64,000 nucleotides of DNA from Ascoidea asiatica (Eukaryota > Ascomycota > Saccharomycetes > Ascoideales > Ascoideaceae): NCBI GenBank assembly GCA_001600695.1, contig BCKQ01000011.1, forward strand, positions 569,788-633,787, read 5' to 3'. Below the pieces are notes generated by a model. That model had not been told where the DNA came from, did no database searches, and saw only the letters and a program-made list of their open reading frames with translations. Of this stretch, positions 11,002 to 22,635 are shown piece by piece (position 1 is the stretch's first letter; each line of letters begins with the position of its first letter). Position numbers and translations under genes: made by a program.

Positions 11002-12603
11002 TTAGTAAGGCCTCGCCCTGTAGTAAGTTTTGTTATTTTTATTGAAATTATTAGCACTTTTATAAGCATTAGAATTTGAAGTAAAATTAGAAGAGGAGTT
11101 ATTTTTATTTGAATTATCAGTTTTAGTGGAGGAAGGTTTATTTTTATTATCAGGTTTAGAATTAGAAGAGTGATTTTTAAGATTAGCATTACCTGGAATA
11201 AAAGTTTTGTCAGGTAAAACCACTTGAGAGAACATTGAAGTATTTGTATTATATTTATTATGTGGTTCATCAGTATTGATAATATTACCATATTTATTAA
11301 GCAGAACAGGTAAAATAGAGTTTGAAGGAACATAACACTGAATTTTATGATCAGGAGAACCTTTTAGTTTTTTAAATCCAACAAACATTTTTTAAGAAAA
11401 TATAGAAGCATTTTTACCTGGAAACAAAATTGGAGGATTGTAAGAAAGTTTATATGCCTTAGATAGATTTTCAAAAATATGTTGAGAAGTATTATGTTTC
11501 TTTAATTTGTAAATTAGATGTTCAAATAAGATAGCAGTATAAATGTTGGCATAAGCGTTAACAGAAACTCGATTATCAACTAATTGATCACAAGCAAACT
11601 CACAGTAATAGAAGTCATTAAATGCATTAGATACAGGATTAGTTTGAAAGTTTGAATAAATAATATTCATTTGTTTTATAAAATTTTTGATTAATAAGAC
11701 ATCGAAGCCGAAATCAAGGTCAAAAATGAAGTTGATGGTGTTTGTATTTTTATCAAGAGTAAATAAGTCTTTATAAAATTGAAGGGAATAATTAAGTTTT
11801 GGAGGAGTTATAAAAATTCTGTTGTGGCCAGTAGCAGTGCAGTGCAATTTAAAAGAACTTTCAGAATTATACATTCTAGCAAGTAAAGAATTAGCTTGAT
11901 TGATATCAATGAGTATAAGGATATCATCAGTTAAATCATATTTGTCAGTAGATTTAAGACCAGGTGACTCTTGGAGATGAATATCATCATTATCACCAAG
12001 ATGATGATTATCTTTGGAGGACTCATCGTTATTAATAGTATTAATTTCAGGAATAGATTCATTAATTTCAGGAATATCAAAAGGAAAAACATCTTTTGAT
12101 CTAATCAAAGCAACGCCTAGATCTTGAAAAGGATTTTCCAGAGAAAGATCTTTATTAATAGAAGAGGATAAAGTTTTAGGTAATATTATATCTTGGTTAA
12201 TGAAAATTGAAGAAAAATTATTTGTACAATTGAGGTTATATTGAAGATTTAATTTAGAAAAATCATAATATTTGAATGTAGGATGAAAATCTAATTTAAT
12301 GTCAGTTGAGTTGAAAGATTTTTTATAATTAGCAGAAGCGAAAATTTTTGGAATTTTGAAAGAAGAAATTCTATATAGATCAGGAAGATCTTCAAAAAAA
12401 TCTCCAGAAATATATATAGAGTCAAGTTGAATAATAGTAGAAATGAATTTAAAAGGATTATTCATGTTAGGAATTTTGATTAAAGAAAATTTTGTCTCAA
12501 AATTTTCAAATGTTTTAGAGCATTTCGTTTTTTTAATGATATTCATAATAGAAACATAGTATTTGTCAAAAAATTGAACAAATAATGAATTATCAGGAGC
12601 CAT
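11002..12603 (-). pseudogene. element 1 second gag-like frame
   Basis: One phase runs from the ATG at 12603 through 403 codons to a single TAA (11392-11394) and straight on for another 128 codons to 11002. The first part matches no family I recognise. The last 80 residues are Asn/Ser/Lys-rich and end R-A-R-P-Y, like the C-termini of yeast Gag proteins. It sits between a zinc knuckle (upstream) and the protease, which is unusual. It could be a second structural protein or the C-terminal half of a very long Gag. Confidence 0.55.
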
Positions 12604-13518
12604 TTTATAGTATACTAGAAGTTGGTAAAATTTGGTTAAGTCTGTAGGAAATATAGGACAAACTGAATGATGATGTTTGAAGACTTTACAATTAAAGCAA
12701 AGTTTACGACCTTCAGAATGAGATTGATAAAACTAATCATCATGAATAGTTTTTAAAGGAAGGGCAAAAAATTCAGGGGCATCGATTTCTGAGATAAGTA
12801 AAATATCTTGATCATGTGTATCAATTTTGAAAGACAAGATATTAGATGAATTCGTTTTGTTATTTAAAGCAAGAACTTGAGAATTATCATCAACAGAAGA
12901 AATTTTTAATCTTTTAAGTGAAGGAGTTTTTGAATTAAAGTTTTGACCTAAAGTAGTTTTATTAGCATCTGAAATTTCAGTAGAAAATCTTCTATTCTTA
13001 TGAAGCTTTTGGATAATTAATTTGTCATTTTCAGCATTTCTAGATTTTAATAATTGAGGAGGAATTAAATTGGATTCAACTATAAACTTGACATTTTCAT
13101 TTAATGATAAAGAGACAAATTTATTTTTATATCTGTTATAATTATCTGTATTAATGACTCTAATACAGTTTCCTATAAAATATTTAGCAATGACTTTACA
13201 AACATTTTTATCGAAAAGTTTTTTTGTTAATTTGATATAATTATTTTGATTTTTGATTAATTCTTGGTGGTCAGATGGAAGGATTTCAATAAAGAATTTT
13301 CTAATTTTCTGCCATAGTAGATTAGCACTTTTCAGAACTTCATTTCTTAATTTGAAGTTAATGATTGAACGTAATTGATTTAAAGGGTCTTCAAGGGCAA
13401 ATTTTTTTTCTTGAAGTTTCATGATTAAAACTTGAACTTTAACTTTTGAAAAGTGAATATCATCGAACACTTGTTGTTGGGTAGAGAAATCTAGATTTTC
13501 TTGAATATTATTCTTCAA
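12604..13518 (-). pseudogene. element 1 gag-like frame with zinc knuckle
   Basis: 261 codons rich in Lys, Asn and Phe end at a single TAG (12733-12735). The same phase continues through a perfect C-x2-C-x4-H-x4-C knuckle (C-F-N-C-K-V-F-K-H-H-H-S-V-C, about 12658-12699), the nucleocapsid motif that binds element RNA. It then reaches the ATG of the next frame. A phase change and a TAA near 13520-13560 separate it from the frame before. Confidence 0.65.
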
Positions 13519-13559
13519 GAATTGTTTAATGATAGATCATTTTGAGGTGAAATATCGTT

Positions 13560-14180
13560 TTATAAAAGAAAGACACCAGAAGTATCCTTAGTGATGAATT
13601 GAAAAGATTCAAGGAGAGAGAAGACTCTGTCTACAAAGGAATCAAGATGATCAGAGTTCTTGGCTGGAGAATTAATAACTTCAAAACGAAGTTTTGCAAT
13701 TTCATTATCTTCTTTATTGGAATTTTCATTGTCTGAAGTAATATCATTTGTGATTAATTTAATAGGAGATTTAATAAAAGGTTTAGTAAAAAATTCATTA
13801 GGATAATTAAGGACAATAGGATTATTAGGGTTATTATTTCTTACGAATTGAATTCTTTCAGTTCTATTTTCTCTTTCAATGTCGATGAAAGTTTTCTCTT
13901 CTGGTTGAATAGAAAGTTGATAATTCTCGATAATTTTGGCTTGAAAGAAGACACCTTGAGTAATTTCATTTTGATTGATTTCTTCGACAGTAATAAGTCT
14001 AAAAGGGTTTATACGATAGTGAATGAAGGAAATAGAGAGGGGATTTTTTGAAGAAGCAGGAGCGAATTGATTTAATTTTTCAAATTTTGAAATAAATTGA
14101 GTATATTCATCAACATCATCATCATTAAGTTTACCAACAAAGGTTTTATCAAAGTTACCATCAATAGGAACGTCAGTCAT
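13560..14180 (-). pseudogene. element 1 first frame after the leader
   Basis: 206 codons from an ATG at 14180, the first long frame after the leader. It is acidic in the middle (N-D-D-D-V-D-E-Y and D-N-E-N-S-N-K-E-D-N-E) and resembles no family I know. Its position suggests the Gag N-terminus. A TAA and a one-base shift separate it from the zinc-knuckle frame. Confidence 0.5.
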
Positions 14181-15873
14181 TTTGTTAAGATAAGTAAATG
14201 AGAACTAAGTCTGATTCAAATAGAAACTGAGACCGAATTAAATTAAAAAACTCTAGGATATTTAATATGATGAACAAATTAAACAAGAAAGTTTTAAAAA
14301 ATTAGTTCAGAATACTTGAGAGAATCAGATGAGAAAGATAATATTAAGTTTGTAATAGTTGAATAAGTATTCACTATTTAATAAAGTATTGAATATAAGT
14401 TTTTAGAAGTAAAGTGAAAAATTTGAGTTCAGGACTCGAAGTAATAAAAGATTAAAACAAAGAAATTTCTAAAATATTTATATTGATGAACAAGATAAAC
14501 AAGAAATTATTTTGAATTTAATATAAATTATTAAAGTAGAAATTGAATTGAGAAATATTTGAAGGGAATTGTGTTATTAAATAAGATTATTATTTTGGTG
14601 GAAATAGTATAATTTGAAATGTAAGTAAGGAAGAATTATGATATGTAATAATCTTTGAAACCTGAATTTGGATGATATAAAGTAAAACTAAAATAAGTTT
14701 TTGGATATTGGAATCAGATATTAATATAAGTATTATTTATCAGGATGAAACAAAAAACTTCTTAAGCTTTTATAAATAAAAAGTTACTTTAATTGAATTC
14801 AAATGATTCTGTAATTAATAATTTTGTTTAGAAGAAAAATAATTAGTAAGATTAAGTACAAATTGTATAATATTTATATTGATAAACAAAATAAATAAGA
14901 TTAAGTAAAAATAAAACTAAAATTTTAATAAAGATTCAGATTTTAAACTGTTGAATTTAACTCTGGGATGTGAAAATATTTAGGATATCTATTCGAAAGA
15001 TTAAAAATTCTAAAATATTTATAACGATAAACAGAATAAACAAGAATTAATAACTTTTAAAATATTGATATTTAAAGTAGAATTTAAGAGTAATTGTAGT
15101 TATTTAAAATAGTAAGTAAGCGCCGATTAAAAATTTAATCTTGATGAAGAAAATAGAAGATCTATAATATTTAAATTGATAAAGAAAATAAAAAAGAACT
15201 TTAATTTTTCTAAGAATAAGTATGACTTGAATGTAGTGATTTAATTAGTTGAAGACAGTTGAACTATAAAATCTTCTAGTAATAGTTTTTGATTTATGAA
15301 AGATTTAAATAAATTAAGCGCTGACAGAAAAATTTAATTTTGGAGAAATTATAAAGATTCTAAAATATTTAAATTGATAAACAAAATAAACAAGAACTTT
15401 AGTGTCTCTAAATTGAATTTTAGATTGATTATTGTTTTGAATTTTCTGAATAATAAAAGAACAATTACGATATATTAAGATGATTAATTTGGTAGTTAAT
15501 GCAGCTGTAATAAATTAAGCGTTGATAGAAAAAAAACATTAATTTTTGAGAAATATGAAAGTTCTATAATATTTAAATTCATAAACAAAATAAACAAGAA
15601 CTTCAATTTATCTAAATTGAATTTAAACTTTTGCTTCTTGATTTTAAATTAAAGGAATTTAAGAAAAAATAGAGGTTCTATAATGTTTATATTGATAAAC
15701 AAAAAAAACAAGAACTAGAATTTATCTAAATTGAATTTAATTTGTAGTCGATTATTGTTATTTAAAGAAAGGTAGTTGAATTTTAATAAATATTTTGATG
15801 AAATATCAGAAAGATTTAAGAGCAAAAAAAAATTTTAATTTATAAATTTTATTAACTAAATAGACTCAATAAC
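14181..15873 (-). repeat. element 1 leader with eight related repeats
   Basis: A non-coding 1.7-kb leader between the 5' terminal repeat and the first frame. A 36-40-bp motif with core TGATAAACAAAATAAACAAG recurs at about 14251, 14466, 14865, 15008, 15161, 15358, 15562 and 15676. The copies between 15120 and 15600 also share the sequence before the motif (AATTAAGCGYTGAYAGAAAA), so that part is a degenerate tandem array with a period near 200 bp. Possible roles are enhancer, RNA packaging signal or simple expansion. Confidence 0.75.
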
Positions 15874-16098
15874 CAATTAGAAATATAAGTATATTTTGTC
15901 TTACTAACTATAAAAGTGGTAAGAAGATGACTAAGTTTCATCTTTTCAGAGAGACAACTTAAATAGTTACCTAACACACATACCGATCGTGTTTTAGGTG
16001 ATTATGTGACTCTTCTAACAGATGTCACATGTTATAAAGATCACTTGGTTAGGCAAACTTCATTTGCCAGACAAAGGCTCGTTAAGCCCAATTTAATT
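15874..16098 (-). repeat. element 1 terminal repeat (5' LTR)
   Basis: Partner of 5685-5909. On the minus strand the repeat is followed by TAATTGGTTATTGAGTC, which could contain a primer site beginning TGG. It is not the initiator-Met site seen in elements 2 and 5. Confidence 0.75.
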
Positions 16099-16296
16099 AA
16101 AACACTAAATTTTAGTTCTTTTTGAACCTAAAGTTATAAGGACTGTGTACTAATAAAAATTCAACTACAGATATTGACTTAAAAAAATTAAATGTTTATT
16201 AAGAATAAAGAATTGGAGATCCTAAAAAAATAAAACTAAAGTTGAAATAAAAAGAAGATATTTGGGGCATATTTATATAAAAAACAATGTAGTATA

Positions 16297-16370
16297 TAGT
16301 AATAAATAGTAATAAATAGTAATAAATAGTAATAAATAGTAATAAATAGTAATAAATAATAGTAAATAAA
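16297..16370 (-). repeat. 10-bp tandem repeat in the left arm
   Basis: Five exact AATAAATAGT units (16301-16350) plus degenerate flanks. They give rise to a meaningless Tyr/Leu-rich frame that should not be annotated as a gene. Mirrored at 26363-26436. Confidence 0.9.
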
Positions 16371-16400
16371 AAAATAAATAGAACCAAATAGAAAATTAAG

Positions 16401-16739
16401 TTAATTTAGCATAATAAGATTATCAGAATCAGATTCTGATGAAACGTCAATTACCAAATGAAATTTAGGAAATATCTTTTCAAACATTGGTTTGGAAATA
16501 TTATGATACTTACCTTTAATTTTGTTCCATAATTCAATTTTGGATAGAACCTGTCCATTGGATTCAACACGAACAATGAGTAAAACACTATGAGTGTAAT
16601 TTGGTGGATCCATTACAATTTTTTCAATTTCAGATTTCGCTTTCCTATAGTAAATTTTATTATTTGAATTTTTGTATAATCTAAAGCGGGTACGCTGGTA
16701 AGAGATCTGATTTCTGCGGGAAGTTGATTTTTGACAATA
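16401..16739 (-). CDS. unknown second arm frame, left copy
   Basis: Open phase of 112 codons; the first ATG is at 16613 (70 codons). The part before the ATG is strongly basic (R-R-N-Q-I-S-Y-Q-R-T-R-F-R-L-Y-K). The end is acidic (S-S-E-S-D-S-D-N). It differs from the right copy at one residue noticed (Lys for Thr in I-K-G-K-Y-H). It overlaps the region after the 200-codon gene in another phase. It may be the C-terminal half of one protein joined by frameshifting or splicing, or a separate small gene. No family recognised. Confidence 0.45.
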   Translation of the reverse strand, partial: YCQKSTSRRNQISYQRTRFRLYKNSNNKIYYRKAKSEIEKIVMDPPNYTHSVLLIVRVESNGQVLSKIELWNKIKGKYHNISKPMFEKIFPKFHLVIDVSSESDSDNLIMLN

Positions 16740-16777
16740 TTATAGCTTGATGAGGTGATACCTTTTTGAGTAATAAT

Positions 16778-17380
16778 TTATAGTTCCCTTGTTCTGGTTT
16801 CAAGATTATTGAGTTTTTGATGATGAGCAATGATAAGTTGAATTAATGTTTTATTACGTAAGTTATATTTATGTGGTTCTAGGATGATTTCACAAATAAT
16901 TCCGGAAATTTCTTTTTGATAATTTAATTGATTTTGTTTGGTTGGAAATAAAATTGAATGTAAAATAAAAATAAACTTTGTTGATTGAATATGACTATCG
17001 ACTGGTAAATTAATAATTGAATTGTAATTGTTAGGTTTAATAATTTCAATTTCAGAGGGATGAAAATGATTTAGTCTAAGAATATAGTTTAAATAGTTTA
17101 ATAACATTTGATTTTCTCCCATATGTGAAAGGGTATTATTTTTATATAAAATTAATAATTCCGCTTTGACAAAATAAAAAGTGATAGGGAAATTATGGCC
17201 GCTTGCATTGACTAGATTAAGAAATAAAGTTTGAATTGAAGGAGATAAGCTATTAATTGAAGTCTCATCAAGATAAAAATGTAAATTTGAGTTTTTGGAA
17301 TAATATTTGACTATTTTAGGAACTTCTTTCCATACTTGAATATCAAAGGTTGAAGTTGATGATGTAATAGTTCCATTCAT
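16778..17380 (-). CDS. unknown 200-residue arm protein, left copy
   Basis: Intact frame with ATG and TAA. It is helical and Leu/Ile/Asn-rich, with no signal peptide, membrane segment or known motif. A near-C-terminal H-K-Y-N-L-R-N-K-T and a Q-K-L-N-N-L-E-T-R-T-R end are basic. It differs from the right copy by one residue (I-T-F-Y-F against I-T-F-D-F). Preservation in two copies amid wrecked elements suggests selection or recent homogenisation. Five palindromes precede it by 110-310 bases. I cannot assign a function; a DNA-binding protein acting on those palindromes would be a guess. Confidence 0.55.
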   Translation of the reverse strand: MNGTITSSTSTFDIQVWKEVPKIVKYYSKNSNLHFYLDETSINSLSPSIQTLFLNLVNASGHNFPITFYFVKAELLILYKNNTLSHMGENQMLLNYLNYILRLNHFHPSEIEIIKPNNYNSIINLPVDSHIQSTKFIFILHSILFPTKQNQLNYQKEISGIICEIILEPHKYNLRNKTLIQLIIAHHQKLNNLETRTREL

Positions 17381-17489
17381 TGATATTTTGAAGTTTATTT
17401 GATAATAATAATAAAATTTAAAAGAATAAAAATAAAAAAAACAATACAGANTAAATTTGGCCTTAAATACGTATCATAAAAGTTGAAAA

Positions 17490-17688
17490 TGATACAAAAG
17501 TGTATCAAAAAAATAAAAATGATACAACACTGTATCAAGAGAGTAAATAGGAGATAGGAAATGTAAACCGATAGGATATTGATAACAATATGTATCAATA
17601 AATAGCAAATTAAACACGGAATCAGTAACCGATAAAAAAATGATACAAAAGTGTATCAAAAAAATAAAGGTGATGCAAAATTGTATCC
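17490..17688 (-). promoter_or_regulatory. phased array of five 18-bp palindromes, left copy
   Basis: Dyads of form TGATACA-N4-TGTATCA at 17490-17507, 17520-17537, 17580-17597, 17641-17658 (all perfect or nearly so) and 17671-17688 (two mismatches). Start-to-start spacings are 30, 60, 61 and 30 bp, about three or six helical turns. They lie upstream of the 200-codon arm gene. The layout is that of an operator or iteron array for a dimeric DNA-binding protein; the protein is unknown. Confidence 0.85.
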
Positions 17689-18035
17689 AAAAATAAAAGG
17701 GCTACAAATTGGTATAAAAAAATAATGAGGAAATAAAAAATAATAAAAAAAAGAGAGGTAACTTTTTAGTAAAAATAAAATGTATTTTTTTAAAGATTAC
17801 CCTAATTGACTATTGTAGTTACTAAGGTCAGAAATGATCGAAGAACCATTTCTGTCAACAGGAAAAAGTAGCCTTAATTATTTCTTTAATTTGTTTCGAC
17901 ATTTTAGAAAAAGAATTTTATTTTATTAATTTTGATTATACTACCAAAAACACAACCCATATTAAACAATGTTTCATCCTTTGATAAACACTCTACTAAA
18001 AGGGTGGTTAGTTTTTACTGTTGTTTGTTTTTAAA

Positions 18036-18970
18036 GTGAATTCGTGGCAGATAATAAACTATGATTATTTTCAAGACCTAAAACAGGCATTTCAAAGAAA
18101 AACTAAGATGTAAAACGTGATCTTGAACAAGGCTTTAATTTATTAATAAAAAAAATTAATAAAATAATAATAATAATAAAATAATATTAATAAATCGAGA
18201 TGAAATACTAAACAATTGGGCATAATAAACGCTTATAAATAGTAAACTGAGATAACTTGAACATACAAACAAACTGAAATAAACTAAATAAAGAATGTTC
18301 TATTGATTTACTTTAATTTAAGAGCGAAACTAAACTGTAAAATCAAAAAATACAATTGAATTTTAAAACTCAAACTCAGACAAATTAATAAAAAAAAGAT
18401 AAAAACAAATTAAGAGGAAATTGATTTTAAATAAATGAAATCTCCAAATCAAACAACTGCAAACCTTAACTAAATTTGAGGTACTGAAAACAAAAGTTCA
18501 CTAGAATAAAACAATTACTGAGCACAAAAATTTGCTAATGAGAACAGCACAAACGATTATTATTTGATAAAAATTAATTTACTTTATAAATGATCCACGC
18601 AAATAAATAAACCTAGTTCATTTTTCTGCGAAATATTAAACCTATCATGTCCACTAAATGGAAATTTCAAGACCACACCCCCAGTGCTGAATGATGAGAA
18701 TCCGTTAGCCGTATAATATTGGAATTTACTTTTAAAAGTTCAGGCAACTGAAAATAATTACCATCTAGTATAATCCTTGCAATATATATTAAAGCCATAT
18801 ATACCGCTCACCTTGACAACATACGCATTCGTTGTAAAACAGAAACACTTCGCCTAAACAAATTGGGAAACAAAAGTAAAACAAAACATAAAACAAAAAC
18901 AAATTATATTGAAATATGACAATTGCCAAGGCGGCAATCTTCGGTAAACTTCCTTACTTTGTTTGTGAAT
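18036..18970 (-). repeat. element 2 3' LTR
   Basis: Collinear with 23309-24250 through shared tracts such as AAGACCTAAAACAGGCATTTC and CTCAAACTCAGACAAATTAA. It includes the sequence that in the 5' LTR encodes the first Gag codons, as in Ty1, where Gag also starts inside the LTR. Confidence 0.75.
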
Positions 18971-21030
18971 ATATTTAGTAATTCAAAATCTCTCCCTTTC
19001 CAGTTTTGAATAATTATCCAAAACACGGCTTATTGAAATAGTTGCCACCATTGATTAATACTTGATATGATTTATTTTTAATGATCCATTGTTGTTTTAT
19101 TCCTTACTGGCATGGTATCGGATATCATAATGTTTGTTCCTAGAGTTCACTTTTTGTTTCCTTGATAAAGTTATTACAGCTTCATTATCGAAATAAACAA
19201 AAACTTAGGTGAAAATGATTGTTAAAGAATAACTTTATTTCTGTCCACCATCGGGCTTCTTTAAAAACCATCAGCAATCCCCGAATGTTAGGCTCAGTTT
19301 ACGACGTACATAGAGGAGTAAAGTTATAGCGCCGTGCAATATGTGAATGATCTGGCAACTTTAATATAATAGCGATACTAATCCTTTTTTTGGACCACTT
19401 GAAAAATCCTCCTCACAATAAATGTTAATTGAATTAATATTGATATGATCTTTGAATCTCAAACATTTTTCTTTTAAGAAATATGAATAATTCATTATAT
19501 TTTCAAGTTTTTTAAATACGTTTGGATGTGGAAATTCACAAACTCTTGCCATGTATTGAGCAGCATAAGAAATATCTGGATGACCTTTATTGCCTATATA
19601 CATTAAAGATCCAACAATTGATCTGTAATTCTGGATACAGTTTACTAAAGTATCTGCATCATAATCCATTTCTTTATCAACTAATCCAAAATAAACGCCA
19701 CTAACAGTTGAAGTACGTCTTTTATCATTAATACAGTCATTGGCTTTACATAGCTTTTTGATATTATCTTCTAAGGATAATTTCATTTGTTCAATGATCC
19801 ATCTGTGTTAAAAATCTTTTCAACATTAAAACTTAACAATATACCTGTACCATCTGACTGTTTAAGTGTAATTCCAGACTTGAATTTGTTTTGAGTTGTA
19901 TTCATAAGGTTCTTAAACACTTCCTCAGCTTTAGTCATAATTACCATATCATCAACAAAGACTAATACAATAGCTTTAATTTCTAAATTTTTGTTCCTTA
20001 AATAAATAGAAGGGGCCATTGGAGAATCCTCGTAATTATATTCTTTAAGCAAAGCAGCTATGGTTGAGTACCATAATCTACCACTTTGTTTCAAACCGCA
20101 AAATGCCTTTAACAATTTTGCTATTCTAGTTTTACCAGCAGCACCGTTTATACCATCAGCTACATATATAAAAATATTTTTATCAAGCTCAGCATTTAAG
20201 TAAGCAGTTGAAATGTCCATCACATTTAACACTAACTTTTCCTTCAAGTATAATCCAATACATATATTTAAAATAGTCAAATTTAATGTTGGAGAATATG
20301 TGTAATCATAAGTATTAGCATATTGAAGATTACCTAAACGAACTAATCTGGCTTTAAATACACTATTGCCTTTGATGTTGAAAACCCATTTTGTTGTGAT
20401 CGGTCTGCTTTTCCATGCATCAGTAGCATTGCAAGGTTTAGTCCAAGTTTTATGAAGTTCTAAACTTTCAATCTGTGAAGCCATTGCTTCTTTCCACTTT
20501 ACCCATTCTTGTGAAGCTTCAGCTTGCATAACTGACTTTGGAATAACAACTGGATTAATATTATTTATCAGCAAGATATCATCAGGTAAGTCCTTATATA
20601 AATTTTCAACGTCTAACCTATTAAATAAGAATTTGATTTTGTTCTTGTATAGACTAGAAACATCTTTCTTTGTCTCAGGCTTGGTTATCTTGCCTTCCAA
20701 GTGTTTTATAGTCCTAGATGAAATTGACCTATCATTCATAGATAGGACAACTTTAGCATTCAGAAGATCTGATTGCAAGTTCTTTGAAATAACTTCATCG
20801 GAATCCCCACTACCAGCCTTTTTTTCAATTTCATACTCATGACCTAAGTCTTCATTTTCACCAACACTTTCAAATTCTGGAACTAGTTTAATTACTTCTC
20901 TGTCATCATGACCTATGTGACCATAAACCTTATCACCGGGAATCACATCTTTATTTGTAATTCTTGATTTATTTTCATTTTCAACTTCCATATCATTATC
21001 TTCCAATTCTTTCACAAACTTTTCATACAT
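18971..21030 (-). pseudogene. element 2 reverse transcriptase and RNase H
   Basis: The frame 21030-19783 is open for 415 codons. It has a linker, then RT motifs (T-K-W-V-F-N-I-K, A-R-L-V-R-L-G, D-I-S-T-A-Y-L-N-A, K-A-F-C-G-L-K-Q-S-G-R-L-W-Y) and the catalytic L-V-F-V-D-D near residue 360. A one-base shift leads into 19786-19361 (Y-R-S-I-V-G-S-L-M-Y, H-P-D-I-S-Y-A-A-Q-Y-M-A-R). RNase H remnants (Y-F-D-N-E-A-V, N-K-H-Y-D-I-R-Y-H) continue in broken frames to about 19000. Confidence 0.85.
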
Positions 21031-21640
21031 ATTTTCTTGAGCAACAGCTTATTTAAAAAAAAAATCTAACATGCTTAGTGTCAATACAATTATTCAACCT
21101 TTCAATAAAAATTTTCCATCCAAAACAGTTTGTTGAAGGACTTATCAAATAACCAACAACATCTTTCGATTTCATTTTATCTTCGATATTTAATCTGTTA
21201 CCACAAGGTCTGATCCAAAATTATGAAATTTTCCAATGTTGAGTACCTTACCTGTTAAGTAAGGGTATGGACTGTCTCCTAATCTGTTGTTAAAAGTGCA
21301 GTTTCTTAACATGTTTCCATATAAAATAGCAAGAAGAAAAATTGTTGTACCCTGGATTTTAATTTGTGACTACCAGCTAATAAAACTTTTGCATCTCTAA
21401 CCAAAATATGATTTTTCTTCTCTGCAATAGCGTTTGACGCAGGAGTATAAGGAGTACTAAAACTCTGTAAAATTCCTTCCCTAATGCAAGTAGAATTCAT
21501 CTCTGTTAAAGTATATTCGGCACCATTATCGCCAAGAATCCTTTTGATTCTATCATTATACTGAGTTTCAACCAATCTGATGAAATTATGAAAACTGTTA
21601 ACCACTTCCGATTTATTTTGCATTGGTATTGTTTAACAAT
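21031..21640 (-). pseudogene. element 2 integrase core
   Basis: Frame 21623-21306 carries R-I-L-G-D-N-G-A-E-Y (second catalytic Asp) and T-P-Y-T-P-A-S-N-A-I-A-E-K-K-N-H (catalytic Glu; the usual N-G-x-A-E-R has become N-A-I-A-E-K). Downstream the frame is broken through 21031-21300. Confidence 0.8.
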
Positions 21641-22635
21641 AACTAGTGAAATCATCTGTGAATGTAGCAAAGTAAGAATAATTCAGGATTTTGAATGGTC
21701 CAGCGATGCCACTATGCACAACTTCCCATAGAAATGATGCCATTTGATCTAGCATACTTGAACCTTCATTAGCATACTTGAACCCTTATTAGCAAACCTT
21801 TCTGTTTTTCCTAGACCGCATACTTGTCGTTGAAGATCTTTCATCTCCTTGATATCTCAGTCCTTAACACCAAAAACTAAACCATGATTCATACTTTTCA
21901 TAATTGTATCTTTATTAATATGTCCTAATGCACTTTGTAAGTTTACATAATTTACCAAAACATCTGGTTTCTTAATATATTTCATATCAATATTCCATAC
22001 TCTATTTTTATCAAAACTAGGGAAATATTTATGTTTATCTTTGCCAGAAATAAGTTTTCTACCTGAAACACTTCCCTTTTTATCTTCTAGATTAATTACA
22101 GCAAAAAGTGTATGCCAGATTTCACAAAACTAATGACACTCAATCTTCATTTCAGTATCATCTTGAGCTAATACTAATGTACCAACTTCTTTTGGAGTAA
22201 AACTTTTACCAGTTGGACCTTTGAAATTCAATGATGAATGTTTAACATCATTAACATCATGTAATAATAATCTATTACCTGTACTAGATGAACCAGCTCG
22301 TGAATCTATAATTATATTATTAATTTCGGTACAATCTTTTGAAACATCTAAATTAGCATATAATATTAGAAGTTCTGTGAATTTTGCTTCAAACCGTGCT
22401 CTATCATCACTACTACCATTTCCATTTTCATGGTTTAACTTAAAAAATTGAACCTTTCTGTGACAAACAACTCCACAATGAAAACATTACTTGAAACTTT
22501 CTTCTTCTTAGAATTTTTCTGTTTCTTTTCATTTTTACCATTGTTATTAACATTGTTGACACCCAAGTTTGAATGTTGTTTAATTGCATCATTTGCATCA
22601 ATATCCTCACTCATTATGATCAATGTATTAAACAA
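21641..22635 (-). pseudogene. element 2 nucleocapsid, protease and integrase N-terminus
   Basis: Read in broken phases. A degenerate zinc knuckle C-F-H-C-G-V-V-C-H lies near 22450-22480. The protease reads I-I-I-D-S-R-A-G-S-S near 22310, with the catalytic D-S-G changed to D-S-R. The integrase zinc-finger region reads L-Q-S-A-L-G-H-I-N then V-C-G-L-G-K. The Gly to Arg change would inactivate the protease. Confidence 0.7.

Larger units (their letters stand above)
5685..16098 (-). mobile_element. Ty1/copia retrotransposon, element 1 (decayed, 10.4 kb)
   Basis: Terminal direct repeats of 225 bp (5685-5909 and 15874-16098) bracket copia genes read on the minus strand in the order leader, gag region, protease, integrase, reverse transcriptase, RNase H. 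The copia order (integrase before reverse transcriptase) and the YVDD motif define the superfamily. At 10.4 kb it is long for a copia element, because the leader is 1.7 kb and the gag region more than 3 kb. Many stops and frameshifts make it inactive. It lies 43 bases from the outer end of the left inverted-repeat arm. Confidence 0.85.
16142..17861 (-). repeat. left arm of 1,720-bp inverted repeat
   Basis: Reverse complement of 24872-26591. At every landmark checked, paired coordinates add up to 42,733, so the arms carry no net insertion or deletion. Only a couple of substitutions were seen across the two genes. About 8% of bases differ in the inner 110 bases and several more in the dyad region. 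The inner end carries a hairpin (17830-17853). The arm contains a phased dyad array, a 200-codon gene, a second overlapping frame and a 10-bp microsatellite, all reading outward. Confidence 0.93.

Noticed and set aside
14251-15715. CRISPR-like array (repeats with spacers)
   Set aside because: Spacing is irregular (110-400 bp), repeats are degenerate, and the array is inside a retrotransposon leader in a eukaryote.
16199-16387. 62-codon Tyr/Leu-rich frame in each arm (also 26346-26534)
   Set aside because: It is a translation of the 10-bp AATAAATAGT tandem repeat, not a gene.
16142-17861. Helitron, based on the terminal hairpin and a CTAA word
   Set aside because: No Rep/helicase gene, no matching 5' TC end, and the left arm does not keep the CTRR end.
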